Under the pieces are notes generated by a model, which saw nothing but the letters and a program-made list of their open reading frames with translations, did no database searches and was not told the origin of the DNA. The position numbers and the translations under genes are program-made. Shown one piece after another: positions 1 through 10,676 of a stretch of 64,000 bases of DNA. Numbering within the stretch: the first letter of the stretch is position 1; the number at the start of each line of letters is the position of its first letter. The DNA comes from Phaeodactylibacter xiamenensis (lineage in GTDB: Bacteria > Bacteroidota > Bacteroidia > Chitinophagales > Saprospiraceae), in contig NZ_JPOS01000075.1 of the NCBI RefSeq assembly GCF_000759025.1, positions 1-64,000 on the forward strand, in the 5' to 3' direction.

Positions 1-2
1 TA

Positions 3-776
3 GGCTGGGTGGGCAATCTGGACTTCCTGAGCTCCCCGAACGGCTATCTGATCAACCTGAGCGAGGCGGGCACGCTCACCTACCCGGAGAGCTTCAACGG
101 TCCTAATGAGGAAGCCTTCCGCAGCAATGAGGGCATCGAAGGTCGCAGCACTGGACAGTGGGAGGTAGACCCGCATCAGTATGAGCACAGTATGAACCTG
201 ATTGCTTTAGTCACGGATGCCGAAACGGGCAACCTGCTGCACGAAGGGGACGAGGTCGGTGCCTTCATCAACGGTGAGGTACGCGGCAGCGCGCAGCCGA
301 TCTACGTTGAGGCGGTGGATGCTTACCTGCTCTTTATGACCGTCTACGGCAACGCCGAGGGGGGCACGGTCACCTTCAAGTACTACGACGGTACAGACGG
401 TGAAATCAAGGCCGTGGAAGAGTCCTTTGTTTTCATTGCAAACGACATCCTGGGCACGGTCAACCTGCCGGAGCCGCTGACGCTGCAGAGCGTGACGGAT
501 GCTGCTGCCCTTACCGGCACGGCGCCCCGCTTCGAGCTCTTCCCCAACCCGGCCACAGAGCGGGTGTACCTAAGCTTCGATGCACCTGCTGCTGCTGAGA
601 TTATCGTGGTCGTCAGCGATGCAACGGGCCGGGAAGTGGCACGTATCGAGACAGAAGCTGCTGCCGGAGGCAACTTGTTGGAATGGCGGCCTAATAACCT
701 GGCTGCCGGGCTGTACTTCGTTACCCTGCACAGTAATGGCCAGGTACAGTCTGCGAAATTGAATCTACGACCTTAA
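3..776 (+). CDS. C-terminal part of a T9SS type A sorting domain-containing secreted protein (truncated by window start)
   Basis: Frame open from base 3; C-term 'FELFPNPATERVYLSF...GLYFVTLHSNGQ' is a typical Por secretion sorting domain. Confidence 0.8.
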   Translation, partial: GWVGNLDFLSSPNGYLINLSEAGTLTYPESFNGPNEEAFRSNEGIEGRSTGQWEVDPHQYEHSMNLIALVTDAETGNLLHEGDEVGAFINGEVRGSAQPIYVEAVDAYLLFMTVYGNAEGGTVTFKYYDGTDGEIKAVEESFVFIANDILGTVNLPEPLTLQSVTDAAALTGTAPRFELFPNPATERVYLSFDAPAAAEIIVVVSDATGREVARIETEAAAGGNLLEWRPNNLAAGLYFVTLHSNGQVQSAKLNLRP

Positions 777-837
777 ATAAGCCTGCTGCCTGTCGCGGGG
801 TTACCTTGCGCGGGCAGCAGCTCAAAAGCATCATCCA

Positions 838-3711
838 ATGCGATATATATATTTTATCCTATTGATGGCTGTTGCCTTCAGGGCATCCGCGGGCCCGCCC
901 GACTGGACAGCACCGGAGCCCGGGGTGTACGGCTACTCGGCAAGCATCAATGCAGCCCTGGTCATCGATGGAGCGCTGACGGCGAATGCCAATGACCTCA
1001 TTGCTTTCTTCTCCAACGGGGAGCTGCGGGGCGTGAGCACGCCGGTAAGCATAGGAAATCAGGTCTTCCACCTGTCTACGGTTTTCTCCAATACTGCTAT
1101 AGGGGAGGAGCTACAGGTGCGGGTCTACCATGCGGCTACCGATGGGGTTTACATCGCGCAGCAGCCCTACGCTTTCGTCCATCAGGGCGTGAGCGGCAGT
1201 TTTGATGCGCCCTACGAAATTGAAGTCTTCACAGACGGTGATGCGCCCATCGGGCTTCAGGCATTGCCGGCACAACAGACCTTGCAGGGCGTGCCCTTCG
1301 CGCCCCTGGGCCTGCAGCCTTTTCTGGAGCGGCAGGACAACGACGGCATTACCTGGTCGGCGGATTTCAACCCGCACGTCCTGACCTTTTTTAATGGGGC
1401 AGAGCTGACGCTGATCCCAACAGACCCCGCCTGGTTTGGTTCCACCACAGTCACGGTGCGCGCCACCGAGCAGACGCCCAACGCTTACTTTGCCACCGCA
1501 GAACTCAGCGTCACCGTTGAGGAAGCCTACGCCGGGCCGCAGTGGGAGGATATCCCAACACAGAGCGCGGAGCCGCAGGCCGGCTTTGAGCTGCTGAGCC
1601 TGCCCGGCTTCGAGGCGGGCTATGGCGGCCCCTGCCTGGACTACAGCCTGACGCCTGTACTGGCTACGGCAGGCAGCCAGCCACAGTTGCCCGCCAGCTG
1701 GAGCACTCCTCTTTTGCAACAGCCGTTCAGCATGAACCTCTCTGCCCGGGCACAGTATACGCCTTGGCTGCCGTTGGGCGATGAAGCCGACCGCCTGGCT
1801 TTCTTCATCAACGGCCAGCTGAGCGGCACAGCCGCCCCGGAGCTGGTCAACGGGCAGGCGTACTACTTTGCCACCGTTTACCATGCCATGCCGGAAGGGG
1901 AAATGGAGGTGCGCTACTACAGCGCAGCCCACGAAGCCCTCTTCACCTTGCCTGTCACGCTCAGTTTTGGCGGTAACGGCCAGCTGGGCAGCCCGGACGA
2001 GCCGCTGTTGCTCGATTTCTCCCCTTTCTTCTTTGAGCTGGACGAAGCCGGGCAGCTGGGCATCGCCCCACAGGACACGGCCTTCCGGGGGGCGCACCCG
2101 TACACCTTCCTGGCAGCAGACTGCGACTATCCGGAGGCGCTGCAGGACACGGTGTCCACGCAGCTGTGCTACGATATTGACAGCGATCAGGACGGGCTGT
2201 GCAATACGCTCGACCCGGCGCCCTTCGACCCCTGCTTCCCGGATTACGAAGCGCCGCCCCTGCAGGTGCTTGATAGCAATGGGGACACGCTCACGAGCAA
2301 AGGCATGCTTGAAGTGGGCACCGACTCCGGCGATTGCCACTACTCGGCTATCTGGCGGGCTTTTTCCATAGAAGACTGCTCGGGCGTGACGGTAGAGGCT
2401 GCCCTGGAAAACCAGAATGGCCCCTCGGCCGGGCAGCTGGAAACGGTGCTGCTTGATGCGGCCACCGGGCAGTATGCCCTCTACCTCACCGTACCTCAGG
2501 GCACCTACGAGCTGGAAGTCGTTGCCACCGATGATTATGGCAATGCGGAGGATTTTACCTACACTTTTATTGTAACAGATGAGGGAGCGCCGCAGCTGTC
2601 CTGCCTTGATGTAGAAGTAGCCCTGAGCTACGACGGCACCGGAGAGCTGCTGGCCGACGAGGTGCTGGACTTTACCAACAGCAGCGACAACTGCGGGCTG
2701 GACTACAGCACGCTGATGATCAGCCAGACAGCTTTTGACTGCAGCGATCTGGGCATACAGAGCCTAGAGCTGACGGCCTCTGACATACATGGCAACAGCA
2801 GCAGCTGCACTGCGCAGGTGGAAGTGCTCATCAGTGAGGACATCCCGCCGCCCTGGGGCACTGCCGATATCGGCATGGTGCCGGGCAGCAGCGCCTATGC
2901 TTATGACCCCTGTGCCACGGGCAACCCGTCCAAAGGGCATTTCACCCTCAACAGCCCGGGCTACAACCCCATTTCGGGGGGTACGGACCAGCTGGCGGGC
3001 GTGGTAAAGGAGCTGTGCGAAGGGTCCGGCATCCGCGCAGAGGTACAGTCGGTGGGCCCGGATACGTATGCGGGCATATTCATGCGCAACAGCAGCGCGG
3101 CCGGGTCGCCCATGGCGGGGCTGTTCACCAACCTGACGCCTGTGCTGCGCTGGGAGAGTCGCCTTCAGCCGAACGGCAGCAAGAGCTTTACGCCCTTTCA
3201 GGCGGTAGCAGCCCCGGCAACGCTGGGCATGCGGCGGCACAATGGCCTGCTGCAGGCTGTGTACCGCACCCCCGGCGGGAGCGGCTGGCAGTTGATCACA
3301 CAGATACAAGACCACCTGGAGGAGTGTGTGGAAGTAGGCTTTGGCGCCTTCAGTAACGACCCGGGCGGAGCGGCTACCGCCGTTATTGGCCCGGTGAGCA
3401 CCATAGGGGCTCCCAACAGCACCGAATTTGGGGGCAGCCCGGCCATGGAGCTTACAGGCAATTCTGGCACCGGGCAGCTGGCGCTTTGGCCCAACCCGGC
3501 CTCCCGGTCGGCCACTTTATCGCTGGGCGCACCGCTGGAAGCACCGGCGCAGGCCCGCCTGATGGACGGGCTGGGGCAGGCTGTGAGGGCCTGGTCTCTT
3601 GAGGCGGGCTTAACGGAGCATCCGCTGGCCGTAAGCGGCCTGCCGAATGGCTTATACTGGTTAAAGGTTGACGGGCAGCCGGGCGCACAGCGGTTGCTGA
3701 TCAGCCGGTAA
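838..3711 (+). CDS. Large secreted protein with signal peptide, thrombospondin type 3-like segment and C-terminal T9SS sorting domain
   Basis: 957 aa; signal peptide MRYIYFILLMAVAFRASA; 'DIDSDQDGLCNTLDPAPFDPC'; C-term 'LALWPNPASRSATLSL...GLYWLKVDGQ'. Confidence 0.85.
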   Translation: MRYIYFILLMAVAFRASAGPPDWTAPEPGVYGYSASINAALVIDGALTANANDLIAFFSNGELRGVSTPVSIGNQVFHLSTVFSNTAIGEELQVRVYHAATDGVYIAQQPYAFVHQGVSGSFDAPYEIEVFTDGDAPIGLQALPAQQTLQGVPFAPLGLQPFLERQDNDGITWSADFNPHVLTFFNGAELTLIPTDPAWFGSTTVTVRATEQTPNAYFATAELSVTVEEAYAGPQWEDIPTQSAEPQAGFELLSLPGFEAGYGGPCLDYSLTPVLATAGSQPQLPASWSTPLLQQPFSMNLSARAQYTPWLPLGDEADRLAFFINGQLSGTAAPELVNGQAYYFATVYHAMPEGEMEVRYYSAAHEALFTLPVTLSFGGNGQLGSPDEPLLLDFSPFFFELDEAGQLGIAPQDTAFRGAHPYTFLAADCDYPEALQDTVSTQLCYDIDSDQDGLCNTLDPAPFDPCFPDYEAPPLQVLDSNGDTLTSKGMLEVGTDSGDCHYSAIWRAFSIEDCSGVTVEAALENQNGPSAGQLETVLLDAATGQYALYLTVPQGTYELEVVATDDYGNAEDFTYTFIVTDEGAPQLSCLDVEVALSYDGTGELLADEVLDFTNSSDNCGLDYSTLMISQTAFDCSDLGIQSLELTASDIHGNSSSCTAQVEVLISEDIPPPWGTADIGMVPGSSAYAYDPCATGNPSKGHFTLNSPGYNPISGGTDQLAGVVKELCEGSGIRAEVQSVGPDTYAGIFMRNSSAAGSPMAGLFTNLTPVLRWESRLQPNGSKSFTPFQAVAAPATLGMRRHNGLLQAVYRTPGGSGWQLITQIQDHLEECVEVGFGAFSNDPGGAATAVIGPVSTIGAPNSTEFGGSPAMELTGNSGTGQLALWPNPASRSATLSLGAPLEAPAQARLMDGLGQAVRAWSLEAGLTEHPLAVSGLPNGLYWLKVDGQPGAQRLLISR

Positions 3712-3739
3712 GGCCGCAGCGGCCATTCAAAAGATACCG

Positions 3740-3775
3740 AAAGGGGACAGTGATGAGCACTGCCCCCTTTTGTTT
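3740..3775 (+). terminator. Rho-independent terminator after the T9SS protein gene
   Basis: AAAGGGGACAGTG-ATGAG-CACTGCCCCCTTTTGTTT inverted repeat plus T-rich tail. Confidence 0.75.
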
Positions 3776-4013
3776 GTCATAATAGCATGTCACAATAATG
3801 TTTACCCCGTGCTATGGATCGTTCACGGCAATTGTTAAGGCATTCGCCACATATTTCAAATTCCCTTTCTCTTCTTCTGTAAATTTGAGTTATCGAAACG
3901 ATCCCACCTACCGATTAATGAAGCTAAACCCAGATGGGCCATTTCAAGTAGAAGGTCCATACAGTTGGCATACTTAACCTTTAGCCTTAAGAATTTTATG
4001 GGGAACCTTTACG

Positions 4014-4051
4014 CTACAGCCCTTAACGGGTTGTTAGGGCTGTAGCTTTTT
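4014..4051 (+). terminator. Strong terminator-like hairpin with no recognisable gene upstream
   Basis: CTACAGCCCT-taacgggttgtt-AGGGCTGTAG perfect 10-bp stem followed by CTTTTT. Confidence 0.65.
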
Positions 4052-4205
4052 CACCCAAAAACAAACACTACACATATCCCGGTAATTAGACATTAGGGGA
4101 ATATGCACGGGCGTTTATCGCCGATGAACAAACACCACATTCAAACACAATAACAACACGAACGGGATTAATTAAGTGCCTTAGGGCCTTCAATGGATAT
4201 TTAGG

Positions 4206-4236
4206 AAAAAGGCTGCGGTAATCCCCGCAGCCTTTT
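4206..4236. terminator. Bidirectional terminator hairpin
   Basis: AAAAAGGCTGCGG-taatc-CCGCAGCCTTTT. Confidence 0.75.
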
Positions 4237-4297
4237 CTATTGTGCCGACAGAGCGTATATCGCTAAGGCTTGCTTTTACTGCCCCCGAAACCAGCTT

Positions 4298-5044
4298 TTA
4301 CCCCTCAAAGTGGAAGGAAAGCGTAAAGGTCCGGGAAAGTATCTTTTCCAGAACGGTAGACTCCTCGATATTTTCATTATAGATCAGCGTATTGCCGATG
4401 CCATGGGATATCTTGATTTCAGGAGAAAAGATGAAGAATGGGAAGAAGAACTGCACGCCTGCGCCATACTCCAGTGCGAATTCATTGGGGGCTATGCGCA
4501 CGAGGGTCTCCGCCTGCCGGGTTTGCGAATCACTGGCCACATCAAAGGCATACTTCACACCAGCAATGACAAAAAGCCGCATATCCTTGTAGGGGGCCGA
4601 CTTGTAGCGCAGGTGGAAAGGCATTTCCACGAGGACAGACTCTACCCGCCGTTCAGAAAAATTAGACCGCCGCCCAAAACGGGTGTAGCTAATCGTCCGC
4701 TCAGCAAAAGATAGGGTGGGGAGGAAGCGAAAATCGAAATGATCGCCCATTTTCAGGTTGGTGACAATACCAAGATTGAAGCCCGGCCCTGAGGCGGACT
4801 CGACCACGCGGATGGAGTCGCTTTGCAGGAACTGATCAGAGTTGAAGGGCGTGAACCGGGAGGAGTTGTACCCCAGCGTAATGCCGAAATAGTAAGGCTT
4901 TTGCTGGAAGTCAAAAAAGTTGTAATTGCCGGTAGGCTGGGCAGACATTTTCTGAGCCGGCAGCAGAAAAAGCAGGGCGCAGGCTAAGCCTAAGCTTTGC
5001 CACCGGAATAAATCGCGCAAACGCCAAGAGTTAGTGGTATGCAT
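4298..5044 (-). CDS. porT: PorT family outer-membrane protein (type IX secretion-associated)
   Basis: Signal peptide and beta-barrel pattern; position directly downstream of ubiE/menG, as I recall for porT in Bacteroidota. Confidence 0.7.
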   Translation of the reverse strand: MHTTNSWRLRDLFRWQSLGLACALLFLLPAQKMSAQPTGNYNFFDFQQKPYYFGITLGYNSSRFTPFNSDQFLQSDSIRVVESASGPGFNLGIVTNLKMGDHFDFRFLPTLSFAERTISYTRFGRRSNFSERRVESVLVEMPFHLRYKSAPYKDMRLFVIAGVKYAFDVASDSQTRQAETLVRIAPNEFALEYGAGVQFFFPFFIFSPEIKISHGIGNTLIYNENIEESTVLEKILSRTFTLSFHFEG

Positions 5045-5721
5045 TGATTTGATTTGAAGCCAATTTTGCTAAGAATGTCGGTAAACTGTTCGCGGTCAGG
5101 AAATGCCTGCACCGATTCGTAAAGGTAACTGTAAGCCCTGGGGTCCTTAGAAGTCAGCCGGCCCACGGTGGGCAGGATGTTCCGGAAATAAAAGTTGTAC
5201 AGTTGCTTGAACGGGAAAACCCGGGGTTTGGAAAACTCCAGTACCACAAGCTTGCCGCCCGGCTTTAGCACCCGATGCATTTCTTCGAGCCCCTTTTCCA
5301 GGTGTTCAAAATTGCGCACACCAAAAGCAACGGTGATGGCATCAAACGTATTGTCTGAAAACGGCAAATTCTCTGAGTCGCCCTGCTGCAGCTCAATGGT
5401 GGTGCTTAAGCCACGTTTATCGATTTTAGTCCGGCCAATTTCAAGCATCTCATTGGCAATATCAATGCCGATGATTTTCTCAGGCTGCAATTGCCGTGCG
5501 GTCTCCAGTGCCACATCTGCCGTGCCGGTAGCCACATCGAGCACCACCTTAGGCGCATCCTCCTTCAACAGCTTGATGGCCCGCTTGCGCCAGTACACAT
5601 CAATACCCAGAGACAACAGGCGGTTCAGGAAATCATAGTAGGGCGCGATGCCATCAAACATCTTCGAGACCTGCTCTTTCTTACTGCCCGACTGATCATA
5701 CGGCTTTACTTCCTCTGCCAT
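4990..5721 (-). CDS. ubiE: Demethylmenaquinone/ubiquinone C-methyltransferase
   Basis: 'VSKMFDGIAPYYDFLNRLLSLGID', 'VLDVATGTADVALE', 'GVRNFEHLEKGLEEMHRVLKPGG' are UbiE/MenG signatures; start taken as MAEEVKPYD. Confidence 0.95.
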   Translation of the reverse strand: MAEEVKPYDQSGSKKEQVSKMFDGIAPYYDFLNRLLSLGIDVYWRKRAIKLLKEDAPKVVLDVATGTADVALETARQLQPEKIIGIDIANEMLEIGRTKIDKRGLSTTIELQQGDSENLPFSDNTFDAITVAFGVRNFEHLEKGLEEMHRVLKPGGKLVVLEFSKPRVFPFKQLYNFYFRNILPTVGRLTSKDPRAYSYLYESVQAFPDREQFTDILSKIGFKSNQCIPLTLGVCAIYSGGKA

Positions 5722-5740
5722 AGTAATTTCAAAATTTTTG

Positions 5741-5748
5741 CAAAGATA
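5741..5748 (-). promoter_or_regulatory. Putative Bacteroidota -7 element (TATCTTTG) for ubiE
   Basis: Minus strand TATCTTTG matches TAnnTTTG, ~20 bp upstream of the ATG. Confidence 0.4.
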
Positions 5749-5800
5749 TATTTTGGGAAGGGAGTGGCCGTCATAGTAAAGCAAAATCCTGTTTTTTTCT

Positions 5801-5808
5801 TATCTTTG
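5801..5808 (+). promoter_or_regulatory. Putative Bacteroidota -7 element (TATCTTTG) for gyrA
   Basis: TATCTTTG matches TAnnTTTG, ~48 bp upstream of gyrA ATG. Confidence 0.4.
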
Positions 5809-5855
5809 CCTGTCTTTGAAAAAAGGGCAAGAAAATACAAGAATAAACCGCTTAC

Positions 5856-8444
5856 ATGTCTTTGAAACAGCGAATTATCCCCGTTAATATCGAGGACCAA
5901 ATGAAGTCGGCCTACATCGATTACTCTATGTCAGTAATCGTTTCCCGGGCGCTTCCGGATGTACGGGACGGCCTCAAGCCGGTGCACCGACGGGTCCTGT
6001 ACGGTATGTCAGATTTAGGGCTAACCTACAACAAAAGCTATAAAAAGTCAGCGCGTATCGTTGGAGAGGTGCTGGGTAAATACCACCCTCATGGTGACTC
6101 TTCCGTATACGACACGATGGTCCGTATGGCACAGCACTGGTCTCTGCGCTACCCGCTGGTAGACGGTCAGGGCAATTTTGGCTCTATGGATGGCGACAGC
6201 CCGGCCGCCATGCGTTATACCGAGGCTCGCCTGGAGCGTATCTCTGATGAAATGCTGGCAGATATCGGTAAGGAAACCGTCGATTTTGCCTTCAACTTTG
6301 ATGATACGCTGAAGGAACCAACGGTACTGCCTGCCAGAATCCCAAACCTGCTGGTCAACGGCGCCTCTGGTATCGCTGTAGGTATGGCGACCAATATGCT
6401 GCCGCACAACCTCACAGAAGTGGTCGATGGCATCGTGGCGCAAATTGCCAATCCGGATATTACCATCGAAGAATTGATGCAATACATCAAAGCGCCGGAT
6501 TTCCCAACCGGTGGCATTATCTATGGTACGAGCGGTGTGCGCGAAGCATTCGAAACCGGCCGTGGCCGGGTCGTGGTCCGGGGCCGGGCCGAGATTCAGG
6601 TGGCTGATAATGGCAGAGAAACCATTGTGGTAACAGAAATCCCCTATCAGGTCAATAAAGCCAACCTGGTCGCCAAGATCGCCGAGCTGGTGAATGACAA
6701 AAAGATCATCGGTATCAGCGATATCCGGGATGAGTCCGACCGCGATGGCCTGCGCATCGTAGTGGATGTGAAGCGGGATGCTATGGCCAGCGTTGTGCTG
6801 AGCATGCTGTACAAGTACACTGCTTTGCAGACTTCCTACGGTGTCAATAACGTAGCCCTGGTTAATGGCCGGCCTGAGCTGCTCAACCTGAAAGATATCA
6901 TCGCGGAGTTTATCAAGTTCCGCATCGAGGTTATCGTGCGCCGTACGCAGTATGATTTGCGCAAAGCGATTGCCCGTGCGCATATCCTGGTCGGCCTGCT
7001 CATTGCGCTGGACTACATAGATATGGTCATTGACCTCATCCGTGGCTCTGCTACGCCGGAGGATGCCCGCAATGGTTTGATGGCAGGAGCCTTTATCGAG
7101 GATATGGATAAGTTCTGGAAGCAGTTTGGCCCGCTGATTGAGCAGGCGGACACCGATGAATATCCGAGAGAAGAGGGCAATGCGCTTTCAGAAGCTCAGG
7201 CGCGCGCGATTCTGGATATGCGGCTGCAAAAGCTGACTGGCCTGGAGCGGGATAAGGTGAAAGAGGAGTACGATGAACTGCAGGAGCGTATCGCCTATTT
7301 GAAATCTATCCTGGAAAGCGAAGAGCTGCAGCGTGAAATTGCCGCAGAAGAATTGCAGGAGATCAAAGAAAAATACGGAGATGAACGCCGTACTGATATC
7401 ACAGCTGCGGATGGCGAAATCAGCATTGAAGACCTGATTGCCAATGAGGAGGTTGTGGTTACGATTTCCAGTTTAGGCTACATCAAGCGGACACCGGTCT
7501 CTGAATACCGTAAGCAAAGCCGGGGCGGGCGTGGCTCCCGTGGCAGTAAGACCCGGGATGCGGATTTTGTGGAGCACTTGTTCATTGCAAGTACCCACAA
7601 CTACCTGCTGCTCTTCACGGAGTCCGGGCGTTGTCATTGGTTAAGAGTCTATGAAATACCGGAAGCGAATAAGACCTCAAGCGGCCGGGTGATTCAGAAT
7701 ATCCTGGCTATTCCAAAAGACGATAGTATCAAAGCCTATATTAATATTCAGGACCTGACGGATGAGGAGTTCATCAACAATAACAATATTGTTTTCTGCA
7801 CCCGCAATGGCCTGATCAAGAAGACGCTGGTCGAAGCCTACTCCCGTCCACGGGCAGGTGGCATTAACGCTATTACCATCAACGAAGGCGATCAGCTGAT
7901 AGAGGCGAAACTAACCAACGGTAACCAAGAGGTATTTATCGCCAGCCGTTCCGGGCGGGCGATCCGCTTTGAAGAATCCAAAGTGCGGGCTATGGGCCGT
8001 ACCGCTGCCGGTGTCCGGGGCATTAGCCTGAATGAAGATGGCAAAGATATCGCGGTAGGCATGGTCATCATTGATCCGGAAGAAGCCGAAACAGCCATTA
8101 TGGTCCTTTCTGAAAAGGGGATGGGCAAACGTACGTTGTACAGTGACTATCGTTTGACCAACCGCGGTGGTAAGGGGGTCAAGAATATGCAAATCACAGA
8201 TAAAACAGGTGGGGTGTTCTCCATCAAAGCAGTGAGCGAGGATAGTGACCTGATGATCACCACTCGTGATGGCATCGTGATTCGTATGGCCGTTAGCGAT
8301 ATCAGGGTGATGGGCCGTGCCACACAGGGTGTGCGCCTCATTAAGCTGGATAAGCACGATGAAATGGCCGATATCGCCGTGATTCATAAGTCAGAGGATG
8401 AAGATGAGCCAACGACGCCTCCGGCATTCGATGAAGAGGAATAG
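5856..8444 (+). CDS. gyrA: DNA gyrase subunit A
   Basis: '[29 protein letters not shown]', '[18 protein letters not shown]', C-terminal beta-pinwheel repeats. Confidence 0.98.
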   Translation: MSLKQRIIPVNIEDQMKSAYIDYSMSVIVSRALPDVRDGLKPVHRRVLYGMSDLGLTYNKSYKKSARIVGEVLGKYHPHGDSSVYDTMVRMAQHWSLRYPLVDGQGNFGSMDGDSPAAMRYTEARLERISDEMLADIGKETVDFAFNFDDTLKEPTVLPARIPNLLVNGASGIAVGMATNMLPHNLTEVVDGIVAQIANPDITIEELMQYIKAPDFPTGGIIYGTSGVREAFETGRGRVVVRGRAEIQVADNGRETIVVTEIPYQVNKANLVAKIAELVNDKKIIGISDIRDESDRDGLRIVVDVKRDAMASVVLSMLYKYTALQTSYGVNNVALVNGRPELLNLKDIIAEFIKFRIEVIVRRTQYDLRKAIARAHILVGLLIALDYIDMVIDLIRGSATPEDARNGLMAGAFIEDMDKFWKQFGPLIEQADTDEYPREEGNALSEAQARAILDMRLQKLTGLERDKVKEEYDELQERIAYLKSILESEELQREIAAEELQEIKEKYGDERRTDITAADGEISIEDLIANEEVVVTISSLGYIKRTPVSEYRKQSRGGRGSRGSKTRDADFVEHLFIASTHNYLLLFTESGRCHWLRVYEIPEANKTSSGRVIQNILAIPKDDSIKAYINIQDLTDEEFINNNNIVFCTRNGLIKKTLVEAYSRPRAGGINAITINEGDQLIEAKLTNGNQEVFIASRSGRAIRFEESKVRAMGRTAAGVRGISLNEDGKDIAVGMVIIDPEEAETAIMVLSEKGMGKRTLYSDYRLTNRGGKGVKNMQITDKTGGVFSIKAVSEDSDLMITTRDGIVIRMAVSDIRVMGRATQGVRLIKLDKHDEMADIAVIHKSEDEDEPTTPPAFDEEE

Positions 8445-8593
8445 GAACTGGTTTTAACATTTTGTAAATACCGATTCTTTCCGGAAATTCGTCTAATAGA
8501 GTGAAAAATTGGGGATTTTGGGGTCTTTTTTGATCTTAAGCCCCGTTTTTCGGGTTATTTGAATACAAACCAAAAATGAAAATTGCATACAAC

Positions 8594-9931
8594 ATGAAAA
8601 AACTGATCTTAGCACTGACTGCTGTATTGATGGTATTTGCAGTACAGGCACAGGACGGTAAGAAGGCGGTTCGTAAGGCATCAAGTGCTCTGGGTGCTTT
8701 TAATCTGGACCCTACCAACAACAAAGAAAAGCTGCAAGAGGCTATTGACCTTATCGAGGAGGGCGCTTCAGATCCGGAATCCTCAAAGGAGGCCAAAACT
8801 TTCCTGACTAAAGGTGAGATCTACAATGAAATCGCGAATCAGTATCTGATTGCAAGCCAGCTAGGAGACACGGTAGCAGCGAAAAAACTTCCACAAGTTG
8901 ACGATCCTGCTATGATCGCTGCTGAAGCTTTCCTTAAGGCTTATGAGCTGGCCGAGAAAAAATGGGAAACCAAAGACGCTACCAAAGGAATGGCACAGGC
9001 TCAGGGCCACCTTTCCAACAGCGGTGTGATGGCTTTTCAGGATGAGCAGAACTATGAGAAGGCTTACAATGACTTCAAAATGGTGCTTGACCTGCACAAG
9101 GTCCTGACTGATGAGAAAGAGGATAGTAACCTGAAGAGCGAAGACGACTACCTCAATCAGTTGTACATCACCGGGCTTTCTGCGATCAACGCTAATGAGA
9201 TGGACGCAGCAAAGGGCTATTTTGACCAGCTCTACGAAAAGAAATATGACAAGCCTGTCATTTACGAATCGCTGTACAAAATTACAGCAACGGATGAATC
9301 CAAAATGGACGAAGCCTATGCCTATCTTGAAGAGGGCCGTAAGCTGTTCCCGGACGATGTATCTCTGCTGTTCGCAGAAATCAACCACTTCCTCCGTATT
9401 GGCAAACTCGATGTGCTGATTACCAAGCTGCAAACGGCTATTGAAAAAGAGCCGGACAACGTTTCGCTTTACTCTACTTTGGGTAACGTCTACGACAACC
9501 TCTACCAAAAGGCACTAAAGGCCAACGATGAAGCAGCCGCAAAGGAGAACTTCGACAGCGCAATGAAGTACTATCAGCAGGCGGTCAATAAGGACGCCGA
9601 TTACGTTGATGCGATCTACAGTATCGGTGCCCTGTATTACAACAAGGCAGCGGTTATGACACAGGACCTCAATAAGTACGCTGATGACTACTCCAAGGAA
9701 GGCCTGAAGAAGTACGAAGAGCTCAAGAAGAATATCTTCGAGGAGTTTGATAACGCACTGCCATTCTTCCAGAAGGCGGAGTCGATTAACCCAAGCGACT
9801 TGAACACGCTGATTGCCCTCAAGGAAATCTACGCACGTAAAGACGACCTGGAGAAGTCCAATGTCTTCAAGGAGCGTATCGACCGCATTCAGGCGGGTGA
9901 GACAATCGAAGATGCCTACTTTGATAAGTAA
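8594..9931 (+). CDS. Secreted tetratricopeptide repeat protein
   Basis: Signal peptide MKKLILALTAVLMVFAVQAQ; TPR-like repeats ('YSTLGNVYDNLYQKAL', 'ALPFFQKAESINPSDLNTL'). Confidence 0.8.
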   Translation: MKKLILALTAVLMVFAVQAQDGKKAVRKASSALGAFNLDPTNNKEKLQEAIDLIEEGASDPESSKEAKTFLTKGEIYNEIANQYLIASQLGDTVAAKKLPQVDDPAMIAAEAFLKAYELAEKKWETKDATKGMAQAQGHLSNSGVMAFQDEQNYEKAYNDFKMVLDLHKVLTDEKEDSNLKSEDDYLNQLYITGLSAINANEMDAAKGYFDQLYEKKYDKPVIYESLYKITATDESKMDEAYAYLEEGRKLFPDDVSLLFAEINHFLRIGKLDVLITKLQTAIEKEPDNVSLYSTLGNVYDNLYQKALKANDEAAAKENFDSAMKYYQQAVNKDADYVDAIYSIGALYYNKAAVMTQDLNKYADDYSKEGLKKYEELKKNIFEEFDNALPFFQKAESINPSDLNTLIALKEIYARKDDLEKSNVFKERIDRIQAGETIEDAYFDK

Positions 9932-9953
9932 GTTAGCTTTTATAGGGTAACAT

Positions 9954-9993
9954 AAAATGCCCGGGCAACGCTGTTGTTGTCCGGGCATTTTTT
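9954..9993. terminator. Bidirectional terminator between convergent genes
   Basis: AAAATGCCCGGGCAAC...GTTGTCCGGGCATTTTTT. Confidence 0.8.
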
Positions 9994-10564
9994 ATACGTC
10001 GTCTTGCTGGTCAATGGCCCGAATGACCCGGCAGGGGTTCCCCGCGGCAAAGCTATCTGCCGGAATATCACGGGTGACCACGCTCCCGGCTCCAATCACT
10101 GCCCGGTCGCCAATCGTCACGCCAGGGCACACGATAACACCGCCCCCCAGCCACACATCATCCCCGATGCGGATCGGCTTGGCATACTCTTTTCCACTGC
10201 TTCGGGCTTCTGCGTTCAGCGGATGAGTAGCCGTGTATAGCTGCACATTGGGGGCGCACATGACCCGGCTGCCGATGTACACCGGTGCCACATCCAGCAC
10301 CACGCAGTTGAAATTGAAAAAGACCCGCTCGCCGGCATAAATGTTATAGCCGTAGTCACAGTAGAACGGCGGTTCAATCCAGAGGTCAGGCTGACTGTTG
10401 GGCAGCAGTTGTTGCAGAATTTCCTGACGCTTGTCTTTTTCGTCATCCCCGGTCTCGTTCAGGGCTTTGAACAAAAGGCGGGCTTTTTGGCGTTCTTCAG
10501 TGAGGGTCGGGTCAAGGGGTACATACATTTCCCCGGCGATCATTTTCTCTTTTTCTGTACGCAT
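9992..10564 (-). CDS. Maltose/galactoside O-acetyltransferase-like (left-handed beta-helix) protein
   Basis: 'MIAGEMYVPLDPTLTEER', 'IRIGDDVWLGGGVIVCPGVTIGDRAVIGAGSVVTRDIP'. Confidence 0.9.
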   Translation of the reverse strand: MRTEKEKMIAGEMYVPLDPTLTEERQKARLLFKALNETGDDEKDKRQEILQQLLPNSQPDLWIEPPFYCDYGYNIYAGERVFFNFNCVVLDVAPVYIGSRVMCAPNVQLYTATHPLNAEARSSGKEYAKPIRIGDDVWLGGGVIVCPGVTIGDRAVIGAGSVVTRDIPADSFAAGNPCRVIRAIDQQDDV

Positions 10565-10676
10565 GTTGTAAAAAATGAGGAAGTGAAAGAAATAGGCAGA
10601 CGCTATTGCCTGATATTTTTTACCTTGCGCAATTTCTGAAAATTTTGATGTAACCAATTAATACAGTTCGATAATC

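Noticed and set aside
1111-2340. 409-aa minus-strand ORF
   Set aside because: Antisense shadow of the high-GC T9SS gene 838-3711; no recognisable domains.
4990-5044. 55-bp ubiE/porT overlap as a regulatory feature
   Set aside because: May simply reflect start-codon choice; translational coupling possible but not demonstrable from sequence alone.
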